Below, in pieces: positions 8,536 to 17,867 of a stretch of DNA of 64,000 nucleotides. The stretch lies in contig OZ244061.1 in assembly GCA_965215475.1 (NCBI GenBank), positions 2,170,001 to 2,234,000 on the forward strand. Reading direction: 5' to 3'. This DNA is from Bin80 sp965215475 (GTDB lineage Bacteria; Bacteroidota; Rhodothermia; Rhodothermales; Bin80). Numbering within the stretch: position 1 is the first letter of the stretch; each line of letters begins with the position of its first letter. The position numbers and the translations under genes were made by a program. The notes beneath the pieces are model-generated. The model saw only the letters and a program-made list of their open reading frames with translations, was not told where the DNA came from and ran no database searches.

Positions 8536-10242
8536 ATGTCCAAGATACGACGGGCTCACAAACACAGGGATAGGATGACGCAAGAGGGGAGACCTTCACA
8601 GGGAAACCGTGCCTCCATTGTGGCACTGGGGATTCTTGCAAGCCGTGTATTGGGTTTGATTCGATGGAGTCTTATGGCTCGCTATTTTGGCAGTGGAGCA
8701 CATGCAGATGTATTGAGAGCAGCATTTCAGGCACCGAACGCTCTACAGAACCTGCTTGGAGAAGGTACAATGTCCGCAGCATTCATCCCTGTATATACTA
8801 AGATGCTTGAAGAGGGGAGGCCGGAGGCGGCGGGGCGATTTGCTGGCAGTATTCTGGGGTTATTGACGGCGGTAGTCTGTACGGGTGTGCTTTTGGGGGT
8901 TTGGTTGGCCCATCCGATCTGTTCGATACTCATGCGGGGCTTTGTGGGAGACGCCGCAGAGGTAGCTGCCGGATTGCGGGAGGTAGATCGGCTTCTTCTG
9001 GCCGTCGATATGGTTCGGCTTGCGTTTCCAATGGCGGGCATCTTGGTTCTGTCTTCATGGGCACTGGGAGTTCTCAATAGTCACCGGCGATTTTTCATGC
9101 CTTATTTTGCGCCAATAGTATGGAATGTGACCATTATCGGCTCGCTTCTCGGTGTCGGAAGCCTGATTGGATTTACTCCAGGGGAAGATGAACTCTCTAT
9201 ACTGCCGGAAACTCTCACTCGGCTTTTGAAGGCAGTTTTTCTTGGCGGGGTCATAGGTGGTTTGATGCAGTTTTTGATTCAATTGCCATCGGTTGCATGT
9301 GTGATAAAAGGATTCCACCTCGGTCTCTCTACTCGTGTGGATGGTGTGCGCCAGGCATTGGTCGCCGTAGGACCTGCACTCGCTGGTCGAGGGGTTGCTC
9401 AACTCTCTGCGTATGTTGACATCCTGCTCGCGACTCTTCTAATTGAGGGGGCCGTAGCAAGTATCGGGTATGCACAGGTTCTTTATATCCTTCCGATTTC
9501 ATTATTTGGTCTGTCGGTTGCGGCGGCCGAGTTGCCAGAACTCACACGAATTGGAACCAGTAGTCTTTCCGGAATGGCAGACAGGATTCGCGCAGGGCTC
9601 CGGCAGGGTTTATTTCTGGCGGTTCCCACGGCTCTGGGGTACATTGCGCTGGGTTATGTGATCATTGGAGCGATTTATCGTGGGGGCTTGTTCGGAATGG
9701 ACGATAATTGGCTCACCTATATTATTCTGGCCACTTACAGTTTCGGGCTTTTGGCCACAATCAGCAGCCGCTTGTTACAAAACGGATTCTGGGCTCTTGG
9801 GGATACACGTACCCCGGCACGTATGGCACTGCTCCGTGCCATGATTGCATTGGTAGTGGCAATCCCGGCGATGTTTGCTCTTGATCAGTTTTCGGTATCA
9901 CAGATTCCAGGGATTGGCTCATCAACCCTATACTTTGGTGCGGTTGGGTTGGCCGCAGGCAGTGCTGTCGCAGCATGGGTGGAGTGGTTATTTCTTGGGC
10001 GGGCATTGAAGCACCGATTAGGGCTGGCATTTATTCCTTGGCGCGCTGTGGGCGAAATGATACTAATGGTACTGATAGCACTAATCCCATCCTTTACGTT
10101 TTGGTACGTGGCTACTCAAAACTTGAATCCACTATGGAGTGGGATCATCATCACAGCCCTTTTTGCGGCAACCTATCTGATCCTTGCAAAAATAAGAGCT
10201 CGCCCAGAGCTCAAAACCTGGGTTGGTCGACTGAGTGTATAG
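8536..10242 (+). CDS. murJ: lipid II flippase MurJ
   Basis: MOP-superfamily integral membrane protein that flips lipid II for peptidoglycan synthesis. About 13-14 hydrophobic segments are visible, with the MurJ signatures ASRVLGLIR near the N-terminus, QNLLGEGTMSAAFIPVY, and conserved basic residues lining the cavity. The listed start leaves only 14 bp to the divergent ruvA; an in-frame ATG at 8575 (giving MTQEGRPSQGN) would leave 53 bp for promoters and a length of 555 aa, and may be the true start. No operon partner is tightly linked downstream. Confidence 0.92.
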   Translation: MSKIRRAHKHRDRMTQEGRPSQGNRASIVALGILASRVLGLIRWSLMARYFGSGAHADVLRAAFQAPNALQNLLGEGTMSAAFIPVYTKMLEEGRPEAAGRFAGSILGLLTAVVCTGVLLGVWLAHPICSILMRGFVGDAAEVAAGLREVDRLLLAVDMVRLAFPMAGILVLSSWALGVLNSHRRFFMPYFAPIVWNVTIIGSLLGVGSLIGFTPGEDELSILPETLTRLLKAVFLGGVIGGLMQFLIQLPSVACVIKGFHLGLSTRVDGVRQALVAVGPALAGRGVAQLSAYVDILLATLLIEGAVASIGYAQVLYILPISLFGLSVAAAELPELTRIGTSSLSGMADRIRAGLRQGLFLAVPTALGYIALGYVIIGAIYRGGLFGMDDNWLTYIILATYSFGLLATISSRLLQNGFWALGDTRTPARMALLRAMIALVVAIPAMFALDQFSVSQIPGIGSSTLYFGAVGLAAGSAVAAWVEWLFLGRALKHRLGLAFIPWRAVGEMILMVLIALIPSFTFWYVATQNLNPLWSGIIITALFAATYLILAKIRARPELKTWVGRLSV

Positions 10243-10663
10243 CGTCAATTACTTTTTTGGTCAACGACAATTAAAAGTTTCGCTTGAATCTAGCATTGCA
10301 AGATACAAATTTGTCTATTCAAGCGATTGCAAAACCTATGTTTCGGGGAGAAAAAATCCTCGCAGATATTCTCAGAGCAAATTTTATATTCAATCTTGTA
10401 TTTTCGAGTAGGCATGGTCGTCGCATTTTGTCTCTATCTCTGGACCTAGGCGATTTTCTACGTTTTTTCAGGAGGTCACCAATAATGTTTGATGCACCTG
10501 AGCCAGATTGGAATCTAATTAGCCCATCTTGATGTAATTTGTAGGCTGATCAATACCTTTGTACCGATATACTATGCCAGAGGAACAGTCGCCATCAAGC
10601 CAGATCCAAATACTCTGGCTCATTTTCGGTGAAATAGATAGACCTAATCAAATCCTGAGCTAG
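10243..10663 (+). other. 421-bp intergenic region with a mini-ORF
   Basis: Between murJ and the next gene I see no conserved protein or RNA. The only notable element is an excellent Shine-Dalgarno (AGGAGGT, 10470-10476) eight bases before an ATG at 10485. A second short frame from an ATG near 10574 codes about 29 residues and ends just before the next gene. Either could be a leader or a gene relic. Confidence 0.4.
10485..10532 (+). CDS. possible 15-residue mini-ORF with strong RBS
   Basis: The frame reads MFDAPEPDWNLISPS and stops. It has the best ribosome-binding site I noticed in the window (AGGAGGT, spacing 8), while most nearby genes have weak ones. It could be a leader peptide, a genuine microprotein, or the 5' end of a deleted gene. 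No family is recognised and the call rests on the RBS alone. Confidence 0.2.
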   Translation: MFDAPEPDWNLISPS

Positions 10664-11086
10664 ATGGCACGGATTATTCATACGGGCAATACGCCAGCCA
10701 AAGAGCGCAGTGCTCATATGCGTACCTGCGCCGAGCTACTTCGCTTATTGGCAGGAAAGGATTCCTTTGACGAGGAAGCGAAGGATATGGTCGCATTGTT
10801 TGTCTTTTCACTACGAGGAGTCTATGCGACGATTGAAAGAAGTGCCGATGTATGGGATGAGCGCAATTACTGGAAGCGTGCGGAAACTCTTCGTAATGAC
10901 TGGCTCTGGAGCAAAAAGGCAGCAGATACGCTCGAAACTCTGATCCATCAAGAAGAATGGCAGAAAATCCCCGAGAGTATGATGGAGCTATTTCCGCGCT
11001 TTCAGAAAGTCAATGTTTTGACTATCACCAGGAACGCGGATCATTGGTGTGGAGCATTGAAAGCACTTTTAGCTTCTAAGGAATGA
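10664..11086 (+). CDS. hypothetical protein, coupled to YqgE
   Basis: A 140-aa soluble, mostly helical protein with many Trp, Glu, Lys and Arg residues and no signal peptide or membrane segment. I do not recognise a family. Its stop overlaps the start of the YqgE/AlgH gene by four bases (ATGA), so the two are translated together and probably act in related processes. The N-terminal MARIIHTGNTPAKERSAHMR region looks nucleic-acid-like in charge, but that is only an impression. Confidence 0.7.
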   Translation: MARIIHTGNTPAKERSAHMRTCAELLRLLAGKDSFDEEAKDMVALFVFSLRGVYATIERSADVWDERNYWKRAETLRNDWLWSKKAADTLETLIHQEEWQKIPESMMELFPRFQKVNVLTITRNADHWCGALKALLASKE

Positions 11087-11646
11087 CCCGATACGATCCA
11101 ACGGAGATTGCACCCGGTGATTTGCTCATCGCGCCGCCCAGCCAGCATTCAGATTCGTTTCATCGGGCGGTTGTGCTGATATGTGTGCATGATGCAGATG
11201 GGAGCTTGGGGGTAATCTTGAATCGTCCAACACAGCTGTCACTCAATCGTATTCTGGACGATCAAGTTGATGCACATGTGATTTATGAAGGTGGTCCGGT
11301 TGAACAGGATTGCCTGACCTATCTTCACCGCTGTGAAGATCTCATACAGGAGTCACAACCAGTAATGGAGGATATATGTTTTTGTGGCGATATTCATGAT
11401 GTAATCAATGCGGTGAAAGATCATTCGGTTAGTTCCAGGCAAATTCGCTTTTTTGTAGGATATTCCGGTTGGGCACCGGGGCAGCTAGAGCAGGAATTGA
11501 GAGCTGGAGGTTGGTTCGTGGCACACGGAGGATCGGACCTAGTTTTTGAACACGATCCTACCACACTCTGGCGCGAAATCCTTCGGGAAATGGGAGGAGA
11601 ATATGCCATTCTGGCAAACTTTCCTTCTGACCCAAGTTTGAATTAG
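11083..11646 (+). CDS. YqgE/AlgH family protein (DUF179)
   Basis: 187-aa cytosolic protein of the widespread YqgE/AlgH family, whose biochemical role is unsettled. Family features are the opening GDLLIAPPSQHSDSFHRAVV, the GVILNRPT segment and the VGYSGWAPGQLEQELRAGGW motif. It overlaps the preceding hypothetical gene by ATGA and ends 6 bp from the convergent folE, leaving no room for a separate terminator. Confidence 0.92.
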   Translation: MTRYDPTEIAPGDLLIAPPSQHSDSFHRAVVLICVHDADGSLGVILNRPTQLSLNRILDDQVDAHVIYEGGPVEQDCLTYLHRCEDLIQESQPVMEDICFCGDIHDVINAVKDHSVSSRQIRFFVGYSGWAPGQLEQELRAGGWFVAHGGSDLVFEHDPTTLWREILREMGGEYAILANFPSDPSLN

Positions 11647-11652
11647 GCTGGA

Positions 11653-12264
11653 CTACTTCGCGTTTACCAGTTGCATAAATTCGGCACGTGTAGTTGCATC
11701 AGAGAGAAAAGTACCGCTCATCGAGCTAGTCGCCGTCAGTGCATTCTGTTTTTCTACGCCACGCATGGACATGCACAGATGTGTAGCTTCAATCACGACC
11801 GCGGTTCCATGAGGTTGGAGTACCTCATCAATAGCCTCTCGAATCTGAACCGTCAAACGTTCCTGCACCTGTAGACGACGAGAAAAGGCATCCACGACCC
11901 GGGGTATTTTACTCAGGCCAACAATATGATTCCGGGCCATATACGCAACATGGGCTTTGCCAATAAAAGGGAGCAAATGATGCTCACAAAGGCTGAATAC
12001 GTCAATATCACGAACCAGAATCATTTCTTCATACTCCTCTTCAAAGATGGCGGATCGAAGAATCTCTTTTGCATCAGTCTTGTATCCTTGTGTCAGGAAG
12101 GAAAAAGATTTGGCAACCCGCTCAGGGGTTTTCAGCAAGCCATCTCGTTCGGGATCCTCGCCAAGCAGGCGGAGAATTTCGTGAACATGGTAATCAAGCC
12201 CCGAAGGAGGAACTTCGTCCTCAAGAGTCTCATCTAACAGGTCGGAGTGATTATTTCGGGCCAT
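11653..12264 (-). CDS. folE: GTP cyclohydrolase I
   Basis: Converts GTP to 7,8-dihydroneopterin triphosphate, the first step of folate, tetrahydropterin and queuosine routes. The type I enzyme is evident from the zinc-binding LCEHHLLPF and HLCMSMRGVEKQNA (second Cys ligand), plus LSKIPRVVDAFSRRLQVQER. The frame is open to 12405, but the upstream part lacks family similarity. I place the start at 12264 (MARNNHSD), overlapping the queD stop by 14 bp; an ATG at 12294 is an alternative. The pairing with queD places it in pterin/7-deazaguanine synthesis. Confidence 0.93.
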   Translation of the reverse strand: MARNNHSDLLDETLEDEVPPSGLDYHVHEILRLLGEDPERDGLLKTPERVAKSFSFLTQGYKTDAKEILRSAIFEEEYEEMILVRDIDVFSLCEHHLLPFIGKAHVAYMARNHIVGLSKIPRVVDAFSRRLQVQERLTVQIREAIDEVLQPHGTAVVIEATHLCMSMRGVEKQNALTATSSMSGTFLSDATTRAEFMQLVNAK

Positions 12265-12667
12265 AGTATTCAGCAGAGTTCTTGGGGGTTTCATGAAGTC
12301 GGACGCAGTAGAGGATGTCGGAAGGCAGAGCATCTGCCAGACGATCCCAGATGGCGATGACAAGGTTTTCTGTTGATGGGATGACCCCCTCGAGAAAAGG
12401 GACATCCAAGTTTAGATTTTTATGATCCAGATGACGGATAATACGATCTTGAATCACCTGGTTCAGATCTCCCAGATCCATCACATAACCCGTTTCCGGG
12501 TCGGGAGAGCTGGCAATCGTTATCTGAAGTTTGTAGTTATGACCATGCCAGTTAGCATTATTGCATGGTCCAAAAACCTGATGATTCCACTCGTCTGACT
12601 TTGCAGGGTTATGCAAGCGGTGGGCCGCGTTAAAATGTGACTCTCGTGTGAGGTAAACCGTTGGCAT
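12251..12667 (-). CDS. queD: 6-carboxytetrahydropterin synthase / PTPS family
   Basis: 138-aa PTPS-fold enzyme acting on dihydroneopterin triphosphate, the product of the following gene folE. Zinc ligands His16, His41 and His43 (AAH and HGHNY) and the active-site Cys35 (GPCNNANWHGHNY) are present, together with the MDLGDL and RLHET segments. QueD (queuosine) and 6-pyruvoyl-tetrahydropterin synthase cannot be separated firmly by eye; no queC, queE or queF lies in the window. Gene order queD-folE with overlap supports a shared pathway. Confidence 0.85.
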   Translation of the reverse strand: MPTVYLTRESHFNAAHRLHNPAKSDEWNHQVFGPCNNANWHGHNYKLQITIASSPDPETGYVMDLGDLNQVIQDRIIRHLDHKNLNLDVPFLEGVIPSTENLVIAIWDRLADALPSDILYCVRLHETPKNSAEYYGPK

Positions 12668-12744
12668 CCAGATGAATTTTCATAGATCAAAAAGGAACGA
12701 AGCAGAGAGCGTATTGTTCGCACAGAGAACGGAGATAGATTCTT

Positions 12745-13077
12745 ATGTCGACTTTATTTGAGCGTATCATGGACGGAGAAGTTCCGGCTGATCTTATTTA
12801 TGAAGATGAGGTATGTGTGGTGTTTCGCGATATTGCCCCGCAGGCGCCAACCCATGTTTTAGTCGTCCCACGAAAGCCGATCCAGTCACTTGATGATGAC
12901 CTAGACGCTGCACTTGCCGGGCATCTTCTGGTTGTGGCAACAAAAGTTGCGCAACAGGAAGGGCTTGCAGGTGGTTATCGTGTAGTCATTAATTGTGGAT
13001 CCGATGGAGGACAGTCCGTGGATCATCTTCATTTTCATGTACTTGGTGGTCGCTCACTGGAGTGGCCTCCAGGATAA
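12745..13077 (+). CDS. HIT family hydrolase (HINT-like)
   Basis: 110-aa histidine-triad nucleotide-binding protein. The C-terminal catalytic HxHxH motif (DHLHFHVLGGRSLEWPPG) and the N-terminal FERIMDGEVPADLIYEDE are characteristic of HINT/HinT-type purine nucleoside phosphoramidases. Length is normal. Divergent from queD and followed after 13 bp by an outer-membrane protein gene and coaE. Confidence 0.93.
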   Translation: MSTLFERIMDGEVPADLIYEDEVCVVFRDIAPQAPTHVLVVPRKPIQSLDDDLDAALAGHLLVVATKVAQQEGLAGGYRVVINCGSDGGQSVDHLHFHVLGGRSLEWPPG

Positions 13078-13090
13078 GCCAATCATCAGG

Positions 13091-15079
13091 ATGCACGGGG
13101 GCTTTTGCAGCCTGTCGCTTCTCTTCGTCTGTGTCCTGGGGATCTCCAGTCATTGTTCGTGGGCGCAGTCTTCATTGCAGCAGAAGACCGAGTTTGCCCG
13201 TGAAGTGAATCGGTATCAATGGAGTTCCTTGACTTCATGGAATGCAAATCTTGGTCCTTGGCAGATCGAAATGACCAACCGCTTCGTATCGGATGCGTAT
13301 CTACAGTATGACCGGCGCCTTCGTTTTCGGGATGAAGATCGTCTTGATTTTTCGGTAGTACGTCCAATTCGTCCACGCTTTGGAGCAAGAGTTCATGGTA
13401 ACCTTGATTGGTTCGGATCCGGTCGTGCGTCATCCCAATCGCTTTTGCTTGGAGTTCAGATGAATCCCTTTGCAGCATTAAAGCTGGAGACATCCGTAGG
13501 GATAGGGTCGGATCGTCGTCCAGGGATTATAACAGGCAATCAGGGGAGGTTATTACGAGTAGATACTGGGCCAGCAGTGGCTGTATCGGCAGACGTGGAA
13601 CCGCGAGAAATTCAAGGGTACAGGATCTCCTTTTCCTCCGATGCCTCATGGCAGCGCATTGCACCACGCAGAGTAGGAGATTTAATGTTAGAAGCCTCTG
13701 CGGCTCGGTCATTCGGTTCTGCAAGACTGGAGTCGCGCGCACGCTATTCTAGTCGCAGAAGAGATACCTACCAAGCGGTATCGTTCTTGAATCGTGGACG
13801 GATGCGTGATCCTGAATCCATTGAGGCAACAACCAGTGATACTCTGGACACGAATATCCTCATACAGGTTCCTGTTATGAATGGACTTCGCGTGATTGCA
13901 CAGGCCGATGTACGACTGAATCAAAGGCGTATCCGTACTCCGCGTGCTCCCGAAGAGTCGATTACTTTCGAGACCGACTTTGGACGTCAGGCATTCACCG
14001 GCCAACTCGGAATTCATTATATGCGCGAGCGTATTGATGCACAGTTACGAGCCGAGTACGGGGCGATCAATGAGCATAGAATCCTCAATAATAGGGACGA
14101 ATTGCCCCCATCGGAAGCGGCACAGAAGCGAGCGCTTCTGCAGCAGGCAGATTATGATGAAGGCGTCTTTGCAATAAGCGGGAATGTGCGGGGGGATATT
14201 TTTTCGACACTTTCGGTTCTTTTTTCAGGCAGTTCAAGGATTGTACGACACGATACGCCCTTAGTAAATCTGGATGATCGGGATGAAGTATACCATACGG
14301 CGATGTTTACACTCCGCCACCGCCGCAGCCGCCATTTGCAAATGGAAGCACGGATATTTGGTTCGTATCATCATACGGTATTTTTGAATGCGGAACGCTC
14401 AGCAGAAAACAATATCCAGCGCTCCTTGCGATTGCGACCATCTGTAGACTGGACCCCGACTTCACAGACACGTATTCGACTGGCCAGTGAGGTACGAGCC
14501 ACATACACTACGGATGATTTTGTGCTTCCCGGACGAAGATCTTCCGATCAGTCTGCACGTGAGATGCGCCTCGAATCTGAAATTGAACACCGCCTCTTCT
14601 CGGATACAGATCTCAGGATGTCGGCTAGTTTTTCAGATTTACGTCTTGGGAGGCTCCAGTGGGAGGAGTTTACCGAAATTCCCTTTGACACGCTCAGGAC
14701 GTATAGTGCTTGGCTAAGAATACAGACGGGGCATCGGCTTCGTGGTGAGTTGGGGTGGCGCACCTTTCTACGAAGTGATTACGACCGAGCAGTGACGGTA
14801 CAATATCAGCTTCCTGTTGACCAGGATGCCAGAACACTCGGAAGTATAACTAGAAGTGGAAAACGATGGATCATTCAAACCGGTCCATCGGCCGCTCTCT
14901 ATTGGACAAGGGGAGCGACAACCTTCCGCCTGGATGCTTGGGCGAACTGGCAACAACTAAGATATCGGCTTTATGGTCAATTACCATCCTTGAATGAACG
15001 GGCTATTCGGCGAGCCGCCCGACAGCGGACGCGGCGCCTGATCCCACTTATCTCATTAAGTGCATATTGGAGTCTGTAA
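13091..15079 (+). CDS. putative outer-membrane beta-barrel protein
   Basis: 662-aa protein with a signal peptide (hydrophobic LSLLFVCVLGISS, likely cut after about SWAQ) and a long run of alternating polar/aromatic strands with repeated Arg-rich turns, ending in an aromatic strand (SLSAYWSL). This is the look of a large outer-membrane barrel without a TonB plug. I do not recognise the family. The frame is open from 12995, but that part overlaps the HIT gene; ATG 13091 directly precedes the signal peptide. Its stop overlaps the coaE start (TAATG), so the two are coupled. Confidence 0.75.
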   Translation: MHGGFCSLSLLFVCVLGISSHCSWAQSSLQQKTEFAREVNRYQWSSLTSWNANLGPWQIEMTNRFVSDAYLQYDRRLRFRDEDRLDFSVVRPIRPRFGARVHGNLDWFGSGRASSQSLLLGVQMNPFAALKLETSVGIGSDRRPGIITGNQGRLLRVDTGPAVAVSADVEPREIQGYRISFSSDASWQRIAPRRVGDLMLEASAARSFGSARLESRARYSSRRRDTYQAVSFLNRGRMRDPESIEATTSDTLDTNILIQVPVMNGLRVIAQADVRLNQRRIRTPRAPEESITFETDFGRQAFTGQLGIHYMRERIDAQLRAEYGAINEHRILNNRDELPPSEAAQKRALLQQADYDEGVFAISGNVRGDIFSTLSVLFSGSSRIVRHDTPLVNLDDRDEVYHTAMFTLRHRRSRHLQMEARIFGSYHHTVFLNAERSAENNIQRSLRLRPSVDWTPTSQTRIRLASEVRATYTTDDFVLPGRRSSDQSAREMRLESEIEHRLFSDTDLRMSASFSDLRLGRLQWEEFTEIPFDTLRTYSAWLRIQTGHRLRGELGWRTFLRSDYDRAVTVQYQLPVDQDARTLGSITRSGKRWIIQTGPSAALYWTRGATTFRLDAWANWQQLRYRLYGQLPSLNERAIRRAARQRTRRLIPLISLSAYWSL

Positions 15080-15729
15080 TGGCAAACTCAACCTTTGGTA
15101 TAAGAACTCTAGGAATTACGGGAGGAATCGGAAGTGGTAAGTCCACCGTGTGCGCGTATATGGAAAAATTAGGAGCCACCGTCTTTGAAGCGGATCGGGT
15201 CGCACGGGATCTCATGGAATCCAGTGATCAAATTCGTGAAGCAGTGATCGAATTATTTGGCACGAAAAGCTATACACCAGAAGGACCTCTAAATCGAAGT
15301 TGGTTAGCCGCTCAGCTGTTCAAAGATGAGGTTCGTCTGGGGCAATTAAATGCCATCGTACATCCCAGAGTCGGAGAAGCTTTTGATCGTCAGAAACAAA
15401 AACGATCGTCCGGGTTATTGATTCATGAGGCGGCTCTGATCTATGAGGCGGGGGTATCACACCGATTGGATGCAGTTTGCGTGATCAGTGCCCCCAAAAA
15501 TGTTCGCACCAAGCGTGTGATGGTTCGTGATGGAATAAGTGCAGAGAAAGTGCATGCAAGAATGCAGAGGCAATTCCCCGAGGAAGAGACAAAATCTCGC
15601 GCAGATGTGGTTTTAGTCAATACAGGAGATCTTGAGGAATTACGCGGTAAAACCGAACAACTCTATGAGTTGTCCATGAGGCAAGAAACACTCAGTACGG
15701 AGAATTTCAAGAATTTTCGTCAACTGTAG
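15079..15729 (+). CDS. coaE: dephospho-CoA kinase
   Basis: Last step of coenzyme A synthesis: phosphorylates the 3'-OH of dephospho-CoA. The P-loop GITGGIGSGKST lies near the N-terminus, followed by FEADRVARDLM and the lid region (KRVMVRDGISAEKVHARMQRQ). Start at ATG 15079 with GGAG six bases upstream; an earlier in-frame ATG at 15067 lies inside the preceding gene. The 3' end overlaps the convergent histidine kinase gene by 23 bp. Confidence 0.93.
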   Translation: MANSTFGIRTLGITGGIGSGKSTVCAYMEKLGATVFEADRVARDLMESSDQIREAVIELFGTKSYTPEGPLNRSWLAAQLFKDEVRLGQLNAIVHPRVGEAFDRQKQKRSSGLLIHEAALIYEAGVSHRLDAVCVISAPKNVRTKRVMVRDGISAEKVHARMQRQFPEEETKSRADVVLVNTGDLEELRGKTEQLYELSMRQETLSTENFKNFRQL

Positions 15730-16762
15730 GGAGCACAAACCCAAAGGTAGATCCACTTCCTGGGCGGCTTTCAATCATGAGTTGACTACCATGTGCGCTA
15801 AGAATGTGCTTCACGATTGCCAGCCCCAAGCCGGTTCCCCCCAGCTCCAAGGAGCGGCTAGGTTCTACCCGGAAAAATCGTTCGGTTAGGCGGGGAATAT
15901 ATTCAGGGGAAACCCCAACCCCATCATCGACAACGGAAACCTTGACGGAACTTTCTTGCAATCGCCGGGCAATTACTTCAACCTGCCCACCGGTCTGACC
16001 ATATTTAATGCCGTTATCAATCAGGTTGCTGAGAACTTGGCTGATGTGGTTGCGGTCAGCAACTATATCAGGGAGATTTTCAGGCATAGAGAGACGCACA
16101 GTGATGTTTCGATCTGAGGCCATTGACTCCAGAGATTCAAGAACTTCTCTACTCAATTGGAGCAGATTGAAGGGTTGCTGGTCCATGGAGAGTTCCCCCA
16201 TTTCAATTCGAGCCACAGAGGATAAATCTTCCGCAAGGTTTCCTAGACGGTTCGCATTTCTTAGGATTTTATGGATAAAGGAGCGCCGGACCCGCTCATC
16301 GTCAAGAGCACCATCCAAAAGTGTTTCAGCAAATCCCCTGATCGCAAAAATAGGGGTCTTGAGTTCGTGAGAGACATTGCCCAGGAACTCACTCCGGTAA
16401 TTTTCCAAGCGCTCGAGTTCCTGCATTTGATTCGCGACACGTTGATCGGCATCATGAGCAAGATCGATAAGGGAACTGAGTTCATCACGGGGGAGCGCAG
16501 TCTTTTGATGTGAAGGGCCCGTGTTGGCTTCGCCAATACCTGCGAGTGTGGATTGCAGGGCAGACATGCGTTGCATGACCATCCAATAGATTCCGAAAAA
16601 GGTAACGAGTCCGCAGATTAGGCTGATAGATATGACGCCCCACCAAGGTAGCCTGTAGCCCACCAAGGCAGCCAAAAACAATGTGATCAGGACCAGCAAG
16701 CTCACGCGCCAAGAAATTCGAAAGGCCAATAAGCCTTTAGGGACTTGTTGTAAAGAGGGCAT
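15707..16762 (-). CDS. sensor histidine kinase (PhoR-like)
   Basis: 351-aa membrane histidine kinase with two N-terminal transmembrane segments (about 20-38 and 43-62) and almost no periplasmic loop, so it probably senses something in or across the membrane. The HisKA box is NVSHELKTPIFAIRGF with phospho-acceptor His132. N box (NLIDNGIKYG), G1 (VVDDGVGVSPEYIPRLTERF) and G2 (GGTGLGLAIVKH) are intact. It follows the response regulator gene by 15 bp. The domain plan resembles PhoR, but no pst genes are nearby, so the phosphate role is inference. Confidence 0.9.
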   Translation of the reverse strand: MPSLQQVPKGLLAFRISWRVSLLVLITLFLAALVGYRLPWWGVISISLICGLVTFFGIYWMVMQRMSALQSTLAGIGEANTGPSHQKTALPRDELSSLIDLAHDADQRVANQMQELERLENYRSEFLGNVSHELKTPIFAIRGFAETLLDGALDDERVRRSFIHKILRNANRLGNLAEDLSSVARIEMGELSMDQQPFNLLQLSREVLESLESMASDRNITVRLSMPENLPDIVADRNHISQVLSNLIDNGIKYGQTGGQVEVIARRLQESSVKVSVVDDGVGVSPEYIPRLTERFFRVEPSRSLELGGTGLGLAIVKHILSAHGSQLMIESRPGSGSTFGFVLPTVDENS

Positions 16763-16777
16763 CTCAATCTTTGAAGA

Positions 16778-17515
16778 TTACTTATGTTCAAGGAAGCGAT
16801 AACCAACCCCCTTGACGGATTGGATATAATCAGCCCCCTGATAATTGCCCAGTTTTTTGTTGAGCTTGCTCACATGCACATCAACCGTGCGTCTCCCGAC
16901 TTCTACATTCATTCCCCAAACTTTCTTAATTAAGTTTCTTCGGGTAAATACGACACCAGGGGAGTTGGCCAAAAAGTATAAGAGATCAAATTCTCTACGA
17001 GTAAAATTAATTTGAGCTCGTTCTTCGCCGTCTTTTCGGAATACCCAATACCTGTCCCGGTCAATTTCAAGATCATGAATCGAAAGGGTTGAAGCGCCGG
17101 GAATGATTCGTTGGGTTCCACGCAGGAGAGCTTTGATCTGGGAGACGATGACATCAAGGCCAAACGTTTTGGAGAGATAACTGTCAGCGCCGATATCCAA
17201 TCCTTGAACATGATCCTCTTCTTCAGAGCGTGCAGAAAGGAATAAAATAGGAATGGCTTTCAGTCTAGAGTATTTTCGAATATGCTGACATACATCTAGT
17301 CCGTTCATACGAGGCATCATGACATCAAGGACAATGAGGTCAAGATCACGAGTTTCAACGATGTCAAGTGCTTCAACACCATTACGAGCGGTAATGGTTT
17401 TCATTCCTAACCGCTCAATGTTGTATCGCAACAGGTCAAGAATATCGTCTTCGTCGTCTACGATCAGGATGGTATGGGAATCCTGAGCAGCAGCAATGGG
17501 AGAGGTTTTTGACAT
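16778..17515 (-). CDS. OmpR/PhoB-family response regulator
   Basis: 245-aa two-domain regulator. The receiver has acidic pocket DDEDD (20-24), phospho-acceptor Asp64 (VLDVMMP) and Lys116. The normally conserved proline after that Lys is Thr (YLSKTFG instead of YLTKPF), a minor departure. The C-terminal winged helix (about 150-243) has the PhoB-like FTRREFDLLYFL, RRTVDVHVSKLNKKLG and SVKGVGYRF. The partner kinase is directly downstream; the 352 bp upstream would hold the promoter. Confidence 0.92.
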   Translation of the reverse strand: MSKTSPIAAAQDSHTILIVDDEDDILDLLRYNIERLGMKTITARNGVEALDIVETRDLDLIVLDVMMPRMNGLDVCQHIRKYSRLKAIPILFLSARSEEEDHVQGLDIGADSYLSKTFGLDVIVSQIKALLRGTQRIIPGASTLSIHDLEIDRDRYWVFRKDGEERAQINFTRREFDLLYFLANSPGVVFTRRNLIKKVWGMNVEVGRRTVDVHVSKLNKKLGNYQGADYIQSVKGVGYRFLEHK

Positions 17516-17867
17516 TGGAGTATTATTGAGTATATGTAGTAGAAGTGAAGCAAATGGCGGACACTAAAATTTACGGACTTATGGGTCAAGGAAGTATATC
17601 TTTTTCGGAGTTGAGATCTGTGCACCGGAAAATCAAGAGGCGAAAAACCCAAATAGCATCAGGAGGTCAGAGAAGAAGATTCAGGAACGTCTGAGTAGAA
17701 ATATATGCTGAATAATAATATAGTACAGGGGTACGGCCCATTTCAAAACCCTTTCTCGAGATATTGGGCAGGGGTTCAAAAAAATAGGTATACGACATCA
17801 ATTCGTAGTTTAGTTGAAGGTTTGAGTTGGTTGATTTCAACAGGTGAGATAAAAATCGGGATTTGAC
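17516..17867 (+). other. 352-bp divergent intergenic region
   Basis: Lies between the divergent response regulator and transporter genes, so it should hold both promoters. I see AT-rich tracts (around 17695-17730 and 17780-17850) but no convincing consensus promoter, operator dyad or RNA gene. Confidence 0.5.

Noticed and set aside
10284..10532. 82-codon ORF from a TTG after murJ
   Set aside because: The frame is AT-rich and unlike a protein until the RBS at 10470; only the last 15 codons have support.
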